This document shows, in pieces, positions 18,141-29,203 of a DNA stretch of 64,000 nucleotides (position 1 is its first letter; the number at the start of each line of letters is the position of its first letter). Location of the stretch: positions 124,001 to 188,000 of the forward strand of contig NZ_RXFQ01000002.1 in the NCBI RefSeq assembly GCF_003951285.1, in the 5' to 3' direction. Made by a program: the position numbers and the translations under genes. Source of the stretch: Variovorax beijingensis (lineage in GTDB: Bacteria > Pseudomonadota > Gammaproteobacteria > Burkholderiales > Burkholderiaceae_C). Under the pieces are notes generated by a model that was not told the origin of the DNA, searched no databases, and saw only the letters and a program-made list of their open reading frames with translations.

Positions 18141-19592
18141 ATGACCGTGTCCGGCACCGCTTCTTTCTCCGCCTCGCAACCGCAGCAGCCGCAGCCCCCG
18201 AGCCGGCCCTACGACCCGCGCTACGACCCGCTGGTCGCACCCGACCCCGGCGCCGGCCGCGCCTACGCGCCCACCTGGTGGGTGGCCAGCGCCGGCACGC
18301 CGCCCGAGGACGACGGCCCGCTCGTGCGCGACATCGATGTCGACGTGGCCATCATCGGCTCGGGCGCCACCGGCATGTCGACCGCGCTCTACCTGGCCCA
18401 GGAGCACGGCATCCAGGCCACGGTGCTCGAGGCCAACCAGGCGTCGTGGGGCTGCTCCAGCCGCAGCGGCGGCCAGGGACAGAACGCCAGCGGCCGGCTC
18501 AAGCGCTCGCAGTGGATCCAGCGCTGGGGCCTGGACACCGCCCGGCGGCTCGACGCCGAGATCCGCGGCGGCTTCGAGAACTTCAAGCAGCTCACGACGC
18601 AGATCGACTGCGACGCCTTCGACGGCGGCCATCTCTATCTTGCGCACCGGCCCGAAAAGCTCGCGGTGCTCGAAGCCGAGGCGCGCGTCATGCGCGAGCA
18701 GTTCGGCTACGCCACGCGCATGCTGACGGCCGAAGAGGTGCGGCGCGACTACTGCGACGAGCGCGAGGCGGCCGGCGCCATGTTCGAGCCCGAAGGCGTG
18801 GGCATCCACCCGCTGAAGTTCACCTTCGGCCTGATGCGCAAGGCCCGTGCGCTGGGCGTGAAGGTGCACACCTCGAGCCCGGTGCAGGGCTGGCAGACCA
18901 TCGACGGCGTGCACCACCTGCAAACGCCCGGCGGCGTGGTGCGCGCACGCCGCGTGGCGGTGTGCACCGGCGGCTACACCGGGCAGGCGCTGAGCCCGCT
19001 CCTGAAGAACCGCATCATGCCGATCCTCTCCAACTCGGTGGTCACGCGCCCACTCACCGAGGCCGAGCTGCAGGCCACCAACTTCAGGTCGCTGACTTTC
19101 CTGACCGACACGCGCACGCTGCGCTTCTACTACCGGCTGCTCAAGGGCAACCGGCTGCAGATCGGCAGCCGCAGCTCGGTGAGCGGCGCCGATGCCGAGC
19201 ACCCGGTGCACCTGAAGCTGCTCACCGATGCCATCGCGCGCAAGTTTCCGCCGCTCGCGGGCATCCGCATCGACTACTCCTGGTGGGGCTGGGTCGACAT
19301 GAGCCACGACATGATGCCGCGCATCACGCAGCCCGAGCCGGACAGGAAGATCTGGTATGCCGTGGGCTACGGCGGCAACGGCGTGTCCTTCTCGACCTGG
19401 GCCGGCAAGCGGCTGGCCGAGCGCGTGGCCGGCAAGGACACGGGCAAGGACGTGTTCGAGCTTCCCATCTACAAGTCCGCGCTGCCCTTTCCCAATGTGC
19501 TGGGGCTGGTGGAATCGCCCGCCTTCGCGCCGTTCCGGCGCATCGGCCAGCGCATGCTCTACAAGTGGTATTGGCTGCGCGACGAGAAGTAG
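18141..19592 (+). CDS. tauY: DadA-like FAD oxidoreductase, candidate taurine dehydrogenase large subunit TauY
   Basis: A 483-residue flavoprotein of the glycine/D-amino-acid oxidase family. The Rossmann signature is V-A-I-I-G-S-G-A-T-G-M-S-T-A-L-Y at about residues 70-85. C-S-S-R-S-G-G-Q-G-Q-N (about 112-122) and the C-terminal G-Y-G-G-N-G-V-S-F-S-T complete the FAD site. TauXY oxidatively deaminates taurine to sulfoacetaldehyde and ammonium. Gamma-glutamylputrescine oxidase (PuuB) has a similar sequence and is the alternative, but tauABC and a TauR-type regulator next door favour taurine. Confidence 0.68.
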   Translation: MTVSGTASFSASQPQQPQPPSRPYDPRYDPLVAPDPGAGRAYAPTWWVASAGTPPEDDGPLVRDIDVDVAIIGSGATGMSTALYLAQEHGIQATVLEANQASWGCSSRSGGQGQNASGRLKRSQWIQRWGLDTARRLDAEIRGGFENFKQLTTQIDCDAFDGGHLYLAHRPEKLAVLEAEARVMREQFGYATRMLTAEEVRRDYCDEREAAGAMFEPEGVGIHPLKFTFGLMRKARALGVKVHTSSPVQGWQTIDGVHHLQTPGGVVRARRVAVCTGGYTGQALSPLLKNRIMPILSNSVVTRPLTEAELQATNFRSLTFLTDTRTLRFYYRLLKGNRLQIGSRSSVSGADAEHPVHLKLLTDAIARKFPPLAGIRIDYSWWGWVDMSHDMMPRITQPEPDRKIWYAVGYGGNGVSFSTWAGKRLAERVAGKDTGKDVFELPIYKSALPFPNVLGLVESPAFAPFRRIGQRMLYKWYWLRDEK

Positions 19593-19819
19593 GCAGCGGC
19601 GGCCGGCCGACGAGGCCGCGAGCTTGTGCGCGCGCGGTGCGCATTCACCGAAGTGGCGCATCGCACCGCCGCACAACGGGGCAAACCCGTGGCTTCTGGC
19701 CCTGCAGGTCGCGCGCGGCTGGCTCTTCGCGTGCACGGGGCAAGCGCCTATCTTCGAGCGCAAGGCCCACGGGCCGAATCCGTCCGCCTGCCTTGTGTCG
19801 AACTTCCAGAGGTCCTGCC

Positions 19820-21418
19820 ATGCCCCTTCTCCGCCTTACGCGCCGCGCCACCCTGCTCTCGGCCGCACTGATGACCGCGAGCACGCTGCTTGCGCTGCCC
19901 GCCTCCGCCGCCGAGGAGCCCAGGCGCGGCGGCACGTTGGTCATCGGCAGCACGCAGACGCCGCGGCACCTGAACGGCGCGGTGCAATCAGGCATTGCCA
20001 CCGCGCTGCCTTCCACGCAGATCTTCGCGAGCCCGCTGCGCTTCGACGACAAGTGGAACCCGCAGCCCTACCTTGCCGAAACATGGAAGCTGTCCGAAGA
20101 CGGCAAGTCGCTCACGCTCAACCTGCGCAAGAACGCGGTGTTCCACGACGGCAAGCCGGTCACCTCGGCCGATGTGGCCTTCTCGATCATGGCCATCAAG
20201 GCCAACCATCCGTTCACTACCATGCTCGGCCCGGTCGACAAGGTGGACACGCCCGACCCCCACACCGCCGTCATCCGCATGAGCGTGCCGCACCCGGCGA
20301 TCGTGCTGGCGATGTCGCCCGCGCTGTGCCCCATTCTCCCCAAGCACATCTACGGCGACGGGCAGGAGCTGAAGAACCATCCGCGCAACACCACCGACGT
20401 GGTCGGCTCGGGCCCGTTCCGGCTGACCGAGTTCAAGCCGGCGCAGCGCATCGTGCTGGAGCGCTTCGACAAGTTCTTCCTGCCCGGCAAGCCGTACCTG
20501 GACAAGGTGATCGTCAACGTCACGCCCGACATGGCCAGCCTGGTGCTCGGGCTGGAACGCGGCGATGTGCAGATGCTGCCCTTCGCCACGCTGCCCACCG
20601 ATCTCAAGCGCTTCGCGAGCGACCCCAAGGTGTCGCTCACGCCCAAGGGCTACGACGGCATCGGCGCGCTCAACTGGCTGGCCTTCAACACCGCGAAGAA
20701 GCCGCTCTCGGACGTGCAGGTGCGCAAGGCCATTGCCATGGCCATCGACAAGAACTTCATCGCCAAGGCGCTGATGGGCGGCTTTGCCACGGTGTCCGAC
20801 GGCCCGCTGGTGGCGAGCAGCCCCTTCGCGGTACCCGACCTGGTGCGCTATCCGCTCGATCTCAAGAAGGCCGCCGAGATGCTCGACGCCGCGGGCTACA
20901 AGGCCGGCGCCAACGGCGAGCGCTTCAGGCTCACCATCGACTACCTGCCGGGTGCCGACGACCAGCAGAAGAACGTGGCCGAATACATCCGCGGCCAGCT
21001 CAAGAAGGTGGGCATCGCGGTGGAGGTGCGCGCCTCGGCCGACTTCCCGGCCTGGGCCAAGCGGCTGGCCTCGCATGACTTCGACATGTCGATGGACCTG
21101 GTGTTCAACTGGGGCGACCCGATCATCGGCGTGCACCGCACCTACCTGTCGACCAACATCAAGCCCATCATCTGGACCAACACGCAGTCCTATGCCAACC
21201 CGAAAGTCGACGAGCTCCTGAACACCGCCGGCAGCCTGGCCGACCCGACCCAGCGCAAGGCCTACTACGCCACCTTCCAGAAGATCGTGACCGACGAGCT
21301 GCCGATCGAGTTCATCAACCAGGTGCCCTACCACACCATCGCGAGCAAGAAGGTGGGCAACGTGCCCGCCAGCATCTGGGGGCCGCTGTCGCCGCTGGAC
21401 GAGGTCTACCTCAAGTAA
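19820..21418 (+). CDS. Peptide/nickel-type ABC transporter substrate-binding protein (family 5)
   Basis: A 532-residue periplasmic receptor with a signal peptide ending around P-A-S-A-A-E. It has the family-5 hallmarks R-R-G-G-T-L-V-I, L-A-E-T-W-K-L-S-E-D-G-K-S-L-T-L-N-L-R, F-H-D-G-K-P-V-T-S-A-D-V and the later V-R-K-A-I-A-M-A-I-D. These proteins deliver peptides, oligosaccharides, opines or metal chelates to Dpp/Opp-like permeases. It opens a five-gene transport operon that ends in an amidohydrolase, so an N-acylated or amide substrate is plausible. Confidence 0.88.
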   Translation: MPLLRLTRRATLLSAALMTASTLLALPASAAEEPRRGGTLVIGSTQTPRHLNGAVQSGIATALPSTQIFASPLRFDDKWNPQPYLAETWKLSEDGKSLTLNLRKNAVFHDGKPVTSADVAFSIMAIKANHPFTTMLGPVDKVDTPDPHTAVIRMSVPHPAIVLAMSPALCPILPKHIYGDGQELKNHPRNTTDVVGSGPFRLTEFKPAQRIVLERFDKFFLPGKPYLDKVIVNVTPDMASLVLGLERGDVQMLPFATLPTDLKRFASDPKVSLTPKGYDGIGALNWLAFNTAKKPLSDVQVRKAIAMAIDKNFIAKALMGGFATVSDGPLVASSPFAVPDLVRYPLDLKKAAEMLDAAGYKAGANGERFRLTIDYLPGADDQQKNVAEYIRGQLKKVGIAVEVRASADFPAWAKRLASHDFDMSMDLVFNWGDPIIGVHRTYLSTNIKPIIWTNTQSYANPKVDELLNTAGSLADPTQRKAYYATFQKIVTDELPIEFINQVPYHTIASKKVGNVPASIWGPLSPLDEVYLK

Positions 21419-21429
21419 GGCGGCACGAC

Positions 21430-22404
21430 ATGGGCACATTGCGCTATGCCGCCTCGCGACTGCTCCAGGGCCTGGGCCTGGTGCTCGCGGTGGTGGTGCT
21501 CAACTTCGTGCTGGTGCACGCGGCGCCGGGTGACCCGGTGGAAACCATTGCCGGCGCCAGCGGCGGCATGTCGCCCGAGCTGATGGCGCAGCTGCGCACG
21601 CAGTACGGGCTCGACGAGCCGCTGCCGGTGCAGCTGGGCGTGTACCTGGGCAAGGTGGCGCGGGGCGACCTGGGCTACTCGTACTTCTTCAACCTGCCCG
21701 TGACGAGCATGATCGCCGAGCGCGTGCCGGCCACGCTGCTGCTGGTGCTCAGTTCCGTACTGCTGGCCTTCTTCGTGGGCACCGCGCTGGGCGTGCTGTC
21801 GTCGCGCAAGCCCAATGGCTGGCTGTCGCAGTTCATCACGGTGCTGTCGCTGGTGGGCTTTGCGGCGCCGGTGTTCTGGCTCGGCATCATGCTGGTGATA
21901 TTGCTGGCCTCGGTGTTCCCGATTCTTCCGGTGGCGGGCATGCGCTCCATCGACTCGGCCGGCGGCGGCCTCAAGGACGTACTCGACGTGGCGCATCACC
22001 TGGTGCTGCCCACGCTCACGCTGAGCCTGGTGTACCTGGCGCAGTACAGCCGGCTCGCGCGCTCCTCAATGCTCGATGTGCTGGGCTCCGACTTCATCCG
22101 CACCGCGCGCGCCAAGGGCCTGGCCGACCGCGTGGTGCTCTACAAGCATGCGCTGCGCAATGCGCTGCTGCCGGTGGTCACGGTACTGGGCCTGCAGTTC
22201 GGCAACGTGCTGGCCGGCGCGATCCTGGTGGAGACGGTGTTCAACTGGCCGGGCCTGGGCCGGCTGGCCTTCGAGTCGGTGCTGCGGCGCGACTACCCGA
22301 CCATCCTCGGCGTGCTGCTCTTTTCGTCGGTGGTGGTGGTGGTGATGAACCAGCTCACCGACCTGTGCTACCGCTTCATCGATCCGCGGATCAAGGCCCC
22401 ATGA
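21430..22404 (+). CDS. ABC transporter permease, DppB/OppB type
   Basis: A 324-residue inner-membrane permease with six helices and the BPD loop ([25 protein letters not shown]). The N-terminal Y-A-A-S-R-L-L-Q and the periplasmic G-D-P-V-E-T-I-A-G region are typical of DppB. It lies 11 bases after the binding-protein gene and overlaps the next permease by ATGA. Confidence 0.9.
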   Translation: MGTLRYAASRLLQGLGLVLAVVVLNFVLVHAAPGDPVETIAGASGGMSPELMAQLRTQYGLDEPLPVQLGVYLGKVARGDLGYSYFFNLPVTSMIAERVPATLLLVLSSVLLAFFVGTALGVLSSRKPNGWLSQFITVLSLVGFAAPVFWLGIMLVILLASVFPILPVAGMRSIDSAGGGLKDVLDVAHHLVLPTLTLSLVYLAQYSRLARSSMLDVLGSDFIRTARAKGLADRVVLYKHALRNALLPVVTVLGLQFGNVLAGAILVETVFNWPGLGRLAFESVLRRDYPTILGVLLFSSVVVVVMNQLTDLCYRFIDPRIKAP

Positions 22405-23320
22405 ACAAGCTTGCAACGATGCCATCCGTTTCCACCGCACCTGCTGCACCTGCCGCGCCCGCGAAGCCGGCCCTGCGCGTCGAACACCCCGGCATGGAGG
22501 CGATGCGCATGTTCCTGCGCAATCCCGCGGCCATTGCCGGCATGGCCATGCTGCTCGCCATGCTGGCGGTGGCCATCGCCGGGCCCTGGCTCCATCCGGC
22601 CGACCCCTTCGAGATCAAGGCCGCGCCGCTCACGCCGCCTTTCAGCGAGGAGGCCTGGCTCGGCACCGACTACCTCGGCCGCGACGTGCTCACGACGTTG
22701 ATCTACGGCGGGCGCGCCACGCTGCTGGTGGGCGCGGTGGCCGCGTTGCTGTCGGTGCTGATCGGCATCACGCTGGGCGCCTTCGCGGGCTACTACGGCG
22801 GCAAGGTCGATGCGGCGCTGATGAAGGTGACCGAGTTCTTCCAGGTGCTGCCCGCGCTGCTGTTCGCGATGGTGGTGGTCACGCTGTTCTCGCCCACGCT
22901 GGTGACGGTCACGCTGGCCATCGGCATCGTGAGCTGGACCGGCACCGCGCGGCTCACGCGCGCCGAGTTCATGAAATACCGCGGCCTGGAATTCGTGCGC
23001 GCCGAGCGGGCCATCGGCGCGCGCGACGCCCGCATCATCTGGAAGGTGATTCTTCCCAACGCGCTGCCCCCGCTGGTGGTGTCGGCCACGCTGGCCATCG
23101 GCGCGGCCGTCCTGTTCGAGGCGGGGCTGTCGTTCCTTGGCCTGGGCGATCCCAACCAGATGAGCTGGGGGCTGATGATCGGATCGAGCCGGCAGTACGT
23201 GCTGTCGTGCTGGTGGGCGGTGGCCTTTCCGGGCGCGGCCATCTTCATCACCGTGCTGGCCGTGAGCCTGATCGGCGACGGGCTCAACGACGCCCTCAAC
23301 CCCAAGCTGAGGGAACGCTG

Positions 23321-23321
<1 letters not shown>
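22401..23321 (+). CDS. ABC transporter permease, DppC/OppC type
   Basis: A 306-residue permease. After an Ala/Pro-rich cytosolic leader it has the DppC-type first helix, then [12 protein letters not shown] (the conserved OppC motif) and the BPD loop near [16 protein letters not shown]. The start overlaps the upstream permease by four bases and the stop overlaps the next ATG (TGATG), so the operon is tightly coupled. Confidence 0.9.
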
Positions 23322-24369
<1,048 letters not shown>

Positions 24370-24373
<4 letters not shown>

Positions 24374-25407
24374 CATTCATCGGCAAGACAGACACGCTGC
24401 TTTCGGTCGACGATCTCAAGGTGCACTTCGCGCGCGGCAAGGCGCGCTGGGGCAAGCCCGCGGAAGTGGTGAAGGCGGTGGACGGCGTCTCGTTCGAGAT
24501 CCGGCGCGGCACCACGCTGGCGGTGGTGGGCGAATCAGGCTCGGGCAAGACCACGACCGCGCTCGCGGTGATGCGGCTCTCGCCCGTCACATCGGGCCGC
24601 ATGCGCCTGGGCGACACCGACCTGGGCGCGCTGCAGGGCGAGGCGCTGCGCCGGGCGCGCACGCGCATGCAGATCATCTTCCAGGACCCGTTCTCCTCGC
24701 TGAACCCGCGCGAACGCGCCGGTGCCACGGTGCGCGCCCCGCTCGATCTGATGCAGGTGGGCACGCCCGAAGAGCGCACCCGCCGCGTGGCCGAACTCTT
24801 CGAGGCCGTGGGCCTGCGGCCCGAGCAGCAGCACCTGTTCCCGCACCAGTTCTCGGGCGGGCAGCGCCAGCGCATCAACATTGCGCGCGCGCTGGCCACC
24901 AACCCGGAGCTGGTGGTGTGCGACGAGCCGGTGTCGGCGCTGGACATCGCGATACGGGCGCAGATACTGAACCTGCTGGTGAGGCTGCAGCTCGAGCTGG
25001 GGCTGACCTACCTCTTCATCTCGCACGACATGGCGGTGGTGGAGCACATCTGCGACGACATCGCCGTGATGTACCTCGGCCAGATCGTGGAGCGTGCGCC
25101 GCGGCGCAGCTTCTTCGCGCGGCCGCTGCACCCCTACAGCGTGGCGCTGATGTCGGCCGTGCCCACCGTGGGCGGCGGCCGCCGCCGCGCCGCCAGCCGC
25201 ATCAAGCTCTCGGGCGATCCGCCGAGCCCGATCGACCCGCCTGCCGGCTGCCGCTTTGCAGGCCGCTGTCCCGTGGCCGAGCCGGCCTGCGCGGCCGAGC
25301 TGCCGCCGCTGCGCGAAGTGGCGCCCGATCATTGGGTACGCTGCAGGCGTGTCGACATCGCCGATGGCGTGGCCCTTCCTCCTCTTTCGATGCCTGAACT
25401 GCCATGA
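24370..25407 (+). CDS. ABC transporter ATPase, DppF/OppF type
   Basis: A 345-residue ATPase with Walker [21 protein letters not shown], signature [17 protein letters not shown] and I-S-H-D-M-A-V-V. The C-terminus [15 protein letters not shown] is the oligopeptide-transporter tail. It overlaps both neighbours by ATGA, confirming one operon from 19820 to about 27080. Confidence 0.9.
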
Positions 25408-27080
25408 GCACCCCCATCACCACCGTCTACCCCGCGCGCAGGATCATCACCATGAACCCGATGCAGCCGCACGCCACGCATGTGGCAGTGCGCAGCGGCC
25501 GCGTGCTCGCCGTGGGCACGCTCGCCGACATGCAGGCCTGGGGCGCATTCACGCTCGACGAGCGCTTTGCCGGCAAGGTGCTGATGCCGGGCCTGGTCGA
25601 GGGCCACTGCCACCTGAAGGAAGGCAGCATGTGGGACTGGACGTATCTCGGCTGGTTCGACCGGCGCGACCCCGACGGCAAGGTGTGGAGCGGCCTGCGC
25701 TCGATGGACGAGGTGGTGGCGCGCCTTCGCGAAGTGGCCGCGCAAATGGCAGCCGACGGCATCCCCGACACCGAGCCGCTGATCGCCTGGGGCTTCGACC
25801 CCATCTACTTCGGCGGCGAGCGCATGACGGTGGCGCACGTCGACCGCGCCAGCGCGACGCGGCCTGTGGTCATCGGCCACGCCAACGGGCACCTGATGAA
25901 CGTCAACAGCGCCATGCTGCGCATCGCCGGCATCACGCGCGACAACGAGGTCGAGGGCGTGGTCAAGTTCGCTGCCGGCGAGATGGCAGGCGAGCCCACC
26001 GGCGAGCTGCAGGAGCCGGCCGCGATGTTCCTGGTGCTGCGCAGGATCGGCAATGCCGGCCTGCTCGCGCCGATGACCGAAGCCGGCGTGCGCTCCTTCG
26101 CGCGGCTGGCCTGCATGCAGGGCGTGACGACCGCGACCGACCTCGTCAACAAGCTCAGCGACGAAGACTGCGGCGTGCTCGAGAGCGCGACGCGCGACGA
26201 GGGCTTCGGCGTGCGCATCCTGCCGGCGTTCCAGGCCTTTCACGGCACGCACGGCGCGGCCCAGGGCGCCGAGCATGTGAGGGCGCTGGTGCCGCGCAGC
26301 ACCGACCGGCTGCGCTACGGCCTCGTGAAGATGATGCTCGACGGTTCGATCCAGGGCTTTTCGGCGCGGCTGCGCTGGCCGGGGCATTTCAACGGCGCGC
26401 CCAACGGCATCTGGGTGACGGCGCCCGCGCAGTACGAGGCCGACTTCGAGACCTATCACCGCGCGGGGCTCACCATCCACACGCACACCAACGGCGACGA
26501 GGCGAGCGAGGTGGCCATCGACGCCATCGAGCGCGTGCTGGCGCGCGCGCCGCGCCCCGACCACCGCCACACGCTGCAGCACGGCCAGATGATCGATGCG
26601 CCGCTGTTCCGGCGCATGGCTTCGCTCGGCCTCAGCGCGAACCTCTTCGCCAACCACATCTGGTACTGGGGCGACCAGCACTACGAGATGACCATGGGCC
26701 CCGACCGCGCGAACCGGCTCGATGCCTGCGGCAGCGCGCTGGCGGCCGGCGTGCCGCTGGCCATCCATTCTGACGCGCCGGTCACGCCGCTCGGGCCGCT
26801 CTTCACCGCATGGTGCGCCGTGAACCGCATCACGCCCAAGGGCCGGCTGCTCGGCGGATCGGAGCGCATCACGGTGCCGCAGGCGTTGCACGCGATCACG
26901 CTCGGCGCGGCCTGGACGCTGAAGCTCGACGGCGAGATCGGCAGCATCGAATGCGGCAAGCGCGCCGACTTCTGCGTGCTGGAAGACGATCCGCTCGAGA
27001 TGGACCCGATGGCGCTCAAGGATGCGCGCGTGTGGGGCACGGTGCTGACGGGCCGTGTGTTCGAGGCGCAGAAAAATTGA
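25404..27080 (+). CDS. Metal-dependent amidohydrolase, YtcJ-like
   Basis: A 558-residue amidohydrolase of the TIM-barrel superfamily. It contains the metal-binding G-H-C-H-L (about residue 66), T-D-L-V-N near the middle, H-T-H-T-N-G-D-E-A-S and H-S-D-A-P-V-T-P-L near the C-terminus, followed by the G-S-I-E-C-G-K-R-A-D-F-C-V-L-E-D-D-P sheet typical of YtcJ-like enzymes. It probably hydrolyses the amide brought in by the overlapping Dpp-type transporter. The natural substrate cannot be read from sequence. Confidence 0.86.
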   Translation: MSTPITTVYPARRIITMNPMQPHATHVAVRSGRVLAVGTLADMQAWGAFTLDERFAGKVLMPGLVEGHCHLKEGSMWDWTYLGWFDRRDPDGKVWSGLRSMDEVVARLREVAAQMAADGIPDTEPLIAWGFDPIYFGGERMTVAHVDRASATRPVVIGHANGHLMNVNSAMLRIAGITRDNEVEGVVKFAAGEMAGEPTGELQEPAAMFLVLRRIGNAGLLAPMTEAGVRSFARLACMQGVTTATDLVNKLSDEDCGVLESATRDEGFGVRILPAFQAFHGTHGAAQGAEHVRALVPRSTDRLRYGLVKMMLDGSIQGFSARLRWPGHFNGAPNGIWVTAPAQYEADFETYHRAGLTIHTHTNGDEASEVAIDAIERVLARAPRPDHRHTLQHGQMIDAPLFRRMASLGLSANLFANHIWYWGDQHYEMTMGPDRANRLDACGSALAAGVPLAIHSDAPVTPLGPLFTAWCAVNRITPKGRLLGGSERITVPQALHAITLGAAWTLKLDGEIGSIECGKRADFCVLEDDPLEMDPMALKDARVWGTVLTGRVFEAQKN

Positions 27081-27087
27081 GCACCGC

Positions 27088-28053
27088 GTGACGCAACAGA
27101 AGAAGCGCTTGCCGCTCACCGTCATCGGCGGCTTCCTGGGCGCGGGCAAGACCACGCTGCTCAACCGCTGGCTGCGCGAGGCGCAGGGCCTGCGCATCGC
27201 GGCGCTGGTCAACGACTTCGGCGCGCTCAACATCGATGCGGAACTGGTCGCCGCCACGCACGGCGAGACGCTGGCCCTGACCAATGGCTGCGTGTGCTGC
27301 CAGATCGGCGACGACCTGGGCCGCGCGCTGGTGCAGGTCATCGAGTCGGCCACGCCCTTCGATGCGGTGGTGATCGAGGCCAGCGGCGTTTCGGATCCGT
27401 GGCGCATTGCGCAGATCGGCATGGCCGCGCCCGAGTTGAGCCTCGAAGGCGTGATCGTGCTGGTCGATGCCGCCGCGGCGGCGCAGCAGGCGCGCGACGT
27501 GCTGCTGGCGGACACGCTGGCGCGGCAGTTGAAATCCGCCGACCTCGTGGTGCTCAACAAGGCCGATCTCGCAGGCGCCGCCGCACTCGCGCAAGCGAAC
27601 GCGTGGGCCGAGGCCACCGCGCCCGGCACCCCGCGCATCGAAGCCACCGAGTCGGCGGTGCCGCTCGCGCTGCTGTCGGGCCTGCCGCTGCCGGCCACGG
27701 GCCGCGGGCCCTGCGCGAGCGGGTGCGAACACGGCCACGATCACGGCCACCGCCACGCCCCCGACCACGGCGCAATGTTCCAGACCTGGAGCGCGCAACC
27801 CGCGGCCGCCATCCCCGCCGAGCTGCTGCGCGCGTGGCTGCGCGACATGCCGCCGGGCGTGCTGCGGCTCAAGGGCCTGCTGCGCACCGGCCAGGGCGCG
27901 AACGGCGACGAATGGTCCGAGATCCAGTTCGCCGGCCGCCATGGCTCGCTGCGCAAGGCCGGCCCGCCGCGGGACGCGCGCGCCGGCGTGGTCGCCATCG
28001 GCTTGCGGCATCGATTGCCCACGCGGGCACTGGAGCATTTCTTCGCGCGTTGA
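27088..28053 (+). CDS. CobW/COG0523 GTPase, putative metallochaperone
   Basis: A 321-residue G3E P-loop GTPase with Walker A G-G-F-L-G-A-G-K-T-T-L-L, the family metal motif N-G-C-V-C-C (about residues 68-73), E-A-S-G-V-S-D-P-W and the guanine-specificity N-K-A-D. A His-rich stretch (G-H-D-H-G-H-R-H) near residue 220 suits zinc or another divalent metal, and the C-terminal CobW_C domain is present. The GTG start at 27088 is eight bases after the amidohydrolase stop. Delivering metal to that amidohydrolase is an attractive but unproven role. Confidence 0.85.
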   Translation: MTQQKKRLPLTVIGGFLGAGKTTLLNRWLREAQGLRIAALVNDFGALNIDAELVAATHGETLALTNGCVCCQIGDDLGRALVQVIESATPFDAVVIEASGVSDPWRIAQIGMAAPELSLEGVIVLVDAAAAAQQARDVLLADTLARQLKSADLVVLNKADLAGAAALAQANAWAEATAPGTPRIEATESAVPLALLSGLPLPATGRGPCASGCEHGHDHGHRHAPDHGAMFQTWSAQPAAAIPAELLRAWLRDMPPGVLRLKGLLRTGQGANGDEWSEIQFAGRHGSLRKAGPPRDARAGVVAIGLRHRLPTRALEHFFAR

Positions 28054-28102
28054 GCCGGGCCGTGTTGCAATCGCATGTTTTCAACGTGCAGGCCATCGAC
28101 GC

Positions 28103-28567
28103 ATGACGACCTCTTCGCTCCTGATCCGCCCTCCAACACCCGACGACTACGCAGCATGGAAGCCGCTGTGGGACGGCTACAACGCCTTCTACCAGCGCGA
28201 AGGCCCCACGGCCCTGCCCGACGAGATCACGCGGGTGACCTGGCAGCGCTTCTTCGATGCCTACGAGCCGGTGCACGCGCTGGTGGCCGAGCGCGACGGC
28301 CAGCTGGTGGGCCTCACCCACTATCTCTTTCACCGCAGCACCACGCGCATCGAGCCGAACTGCTATCTGCAGGACCTGTTCACGCTGCCGTCGGAGCGCG
28401 GGCGAGGCGTGGGGCGGCAGCTGATCGAAGGCGTGTACGCGCATGTGAAGCGCGTGGGCGCACACCGCGTCTACTGGCAGACGCACACGACCAACATCGC
28501 CGGGCGCGCACTCTACGACAAGGTGGCCACGCACGACGGGTTCATCGTGTACGGCACCTTCGTCTGA
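28103..28567 (+). CDS. GNAT-family N-acetyltransferase
   Basis: A 154-residue single GNAT domain. The acetyl-CoA-binding motif A is L-Q-D-L-F-T-L-P-S-E-R-G-R-G-V-G-R-Q-L-I (about residues 88-107), followed by Y-W-Q-T-H-T-T-N-I-A-G-R-A-L-Y-D-K-V. It acetylates an unknown amine. It follows the CobW-type gene by about 50 bases on the same strand and is convergent with the small secreted protein gene. Confidence 0.83.
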   Translation: MTTSSLLIRPPTPDDYAAWKPLWDGYNAFYQREGPTALPDEITRVTWQRFFDAYEPVHALVAERDGQLVGLTHYLFHRSTTRIEPNCYLQDLFTLPSERGRGVGRQLIEGVYAHVKRVGAHRVYWQTHTTNIAGRALYDKVATHDGFIVYGTFV

Positions 28568-28595
28568 ACTTCTGCTGAAGAAGATCGGTACCTGA

Positions 28596-28943
28596 TCAGT
28601 ACCTGATGGTCACACCGGCCTTCACGCCGTTGTTGCTCTTGCCATCCGTCAGCACGCCGCCCGTGAGCGACACGTTACCGCCCGTGCTCGCGCCCAGCGA
28701 GTAGGTCGGCCGCGGCGTGGAGGTGTCGGTGCCGATGTAGCTCCCGCTGCCGTCGGGCCGCTGCACGCCGACGGTCGCGCCCTTGGTGTAGGCCGAGGTT
28801 TCGGTGGAACTGACGTTGGGTGCCACGTAGACGGTGCCCTTGTCGTCGCTGTCCACGGGCAGTTTCACCGGCTCCGCCATTGCGGCGGTGGCGGCTGCGC
28901 AGCAGGCGGCCGCGCTCGCCCACGCAAAGATCGATTTGCTCAT
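28596..28943 (-). CDS. Small secreted protein, Ser/Thr/Gly-rich
   Basis: A 115-residue protein with a clear Sec signal peptide (M-S-K-S-I-F-A-W-A-S, then an Ala/Cys-rich core, cleavage after A-A-M-A). The mature part is rich in Gly, Thr and Ser with several short beta-like segments (V-Y-V-A-P-N-V-S-S-T-E-T-S, G-G-N-V-S-L-T-G-G-V-L) and ends in aromatic I-R-Y, resembling an outer-membrane strand end. I do not recognise a family. It diverges from the autotransporter gene. Confidence 0.6.
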   Translation of the reverse strand: MSKSIFAWASAAACCAAATAAMAEPVKLPVDSDDKGTVYVAPNVSSTETSAYTKGATVGVQRPDGSGSYIGTDTSTPRPTYSLGASTGGNVSLTGGVLTDGKSNNGVKAGVTIRY

Positions 28944-29203
28944 GCCCCCGATCCTCGCGGCTGGGCCGCACCGCGCCTGTAGGACAAGAGGCAGCCCGGC
29001 CCGATCGGCAGGCGCTTTGTCATGGCTACGGCGCGCGCGGGCGGGACGCTTGTCTCCCCGCAGAAGGGAGGCACCGCTCATGTGCGCGGGCGGCGCAATT
29101 CCTACAGTGATTTCACGGGGCAACCGCCTGGGTCCGCCATGGACTGCAGGCATTGCCGGTTGGCAGATCACTTAGGGAAACAAGCCGTCAAAAAGGTAAG
29201 ACC

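Noticed and set aside
17465..21418. A 1317-codon plus-strand frame through tauX, tauY and the ABC receptor
   Set aside because: Only the last 532 codons (from 19820) are coding; the rest is out of frame with tauX/tauY and Arg-rich.
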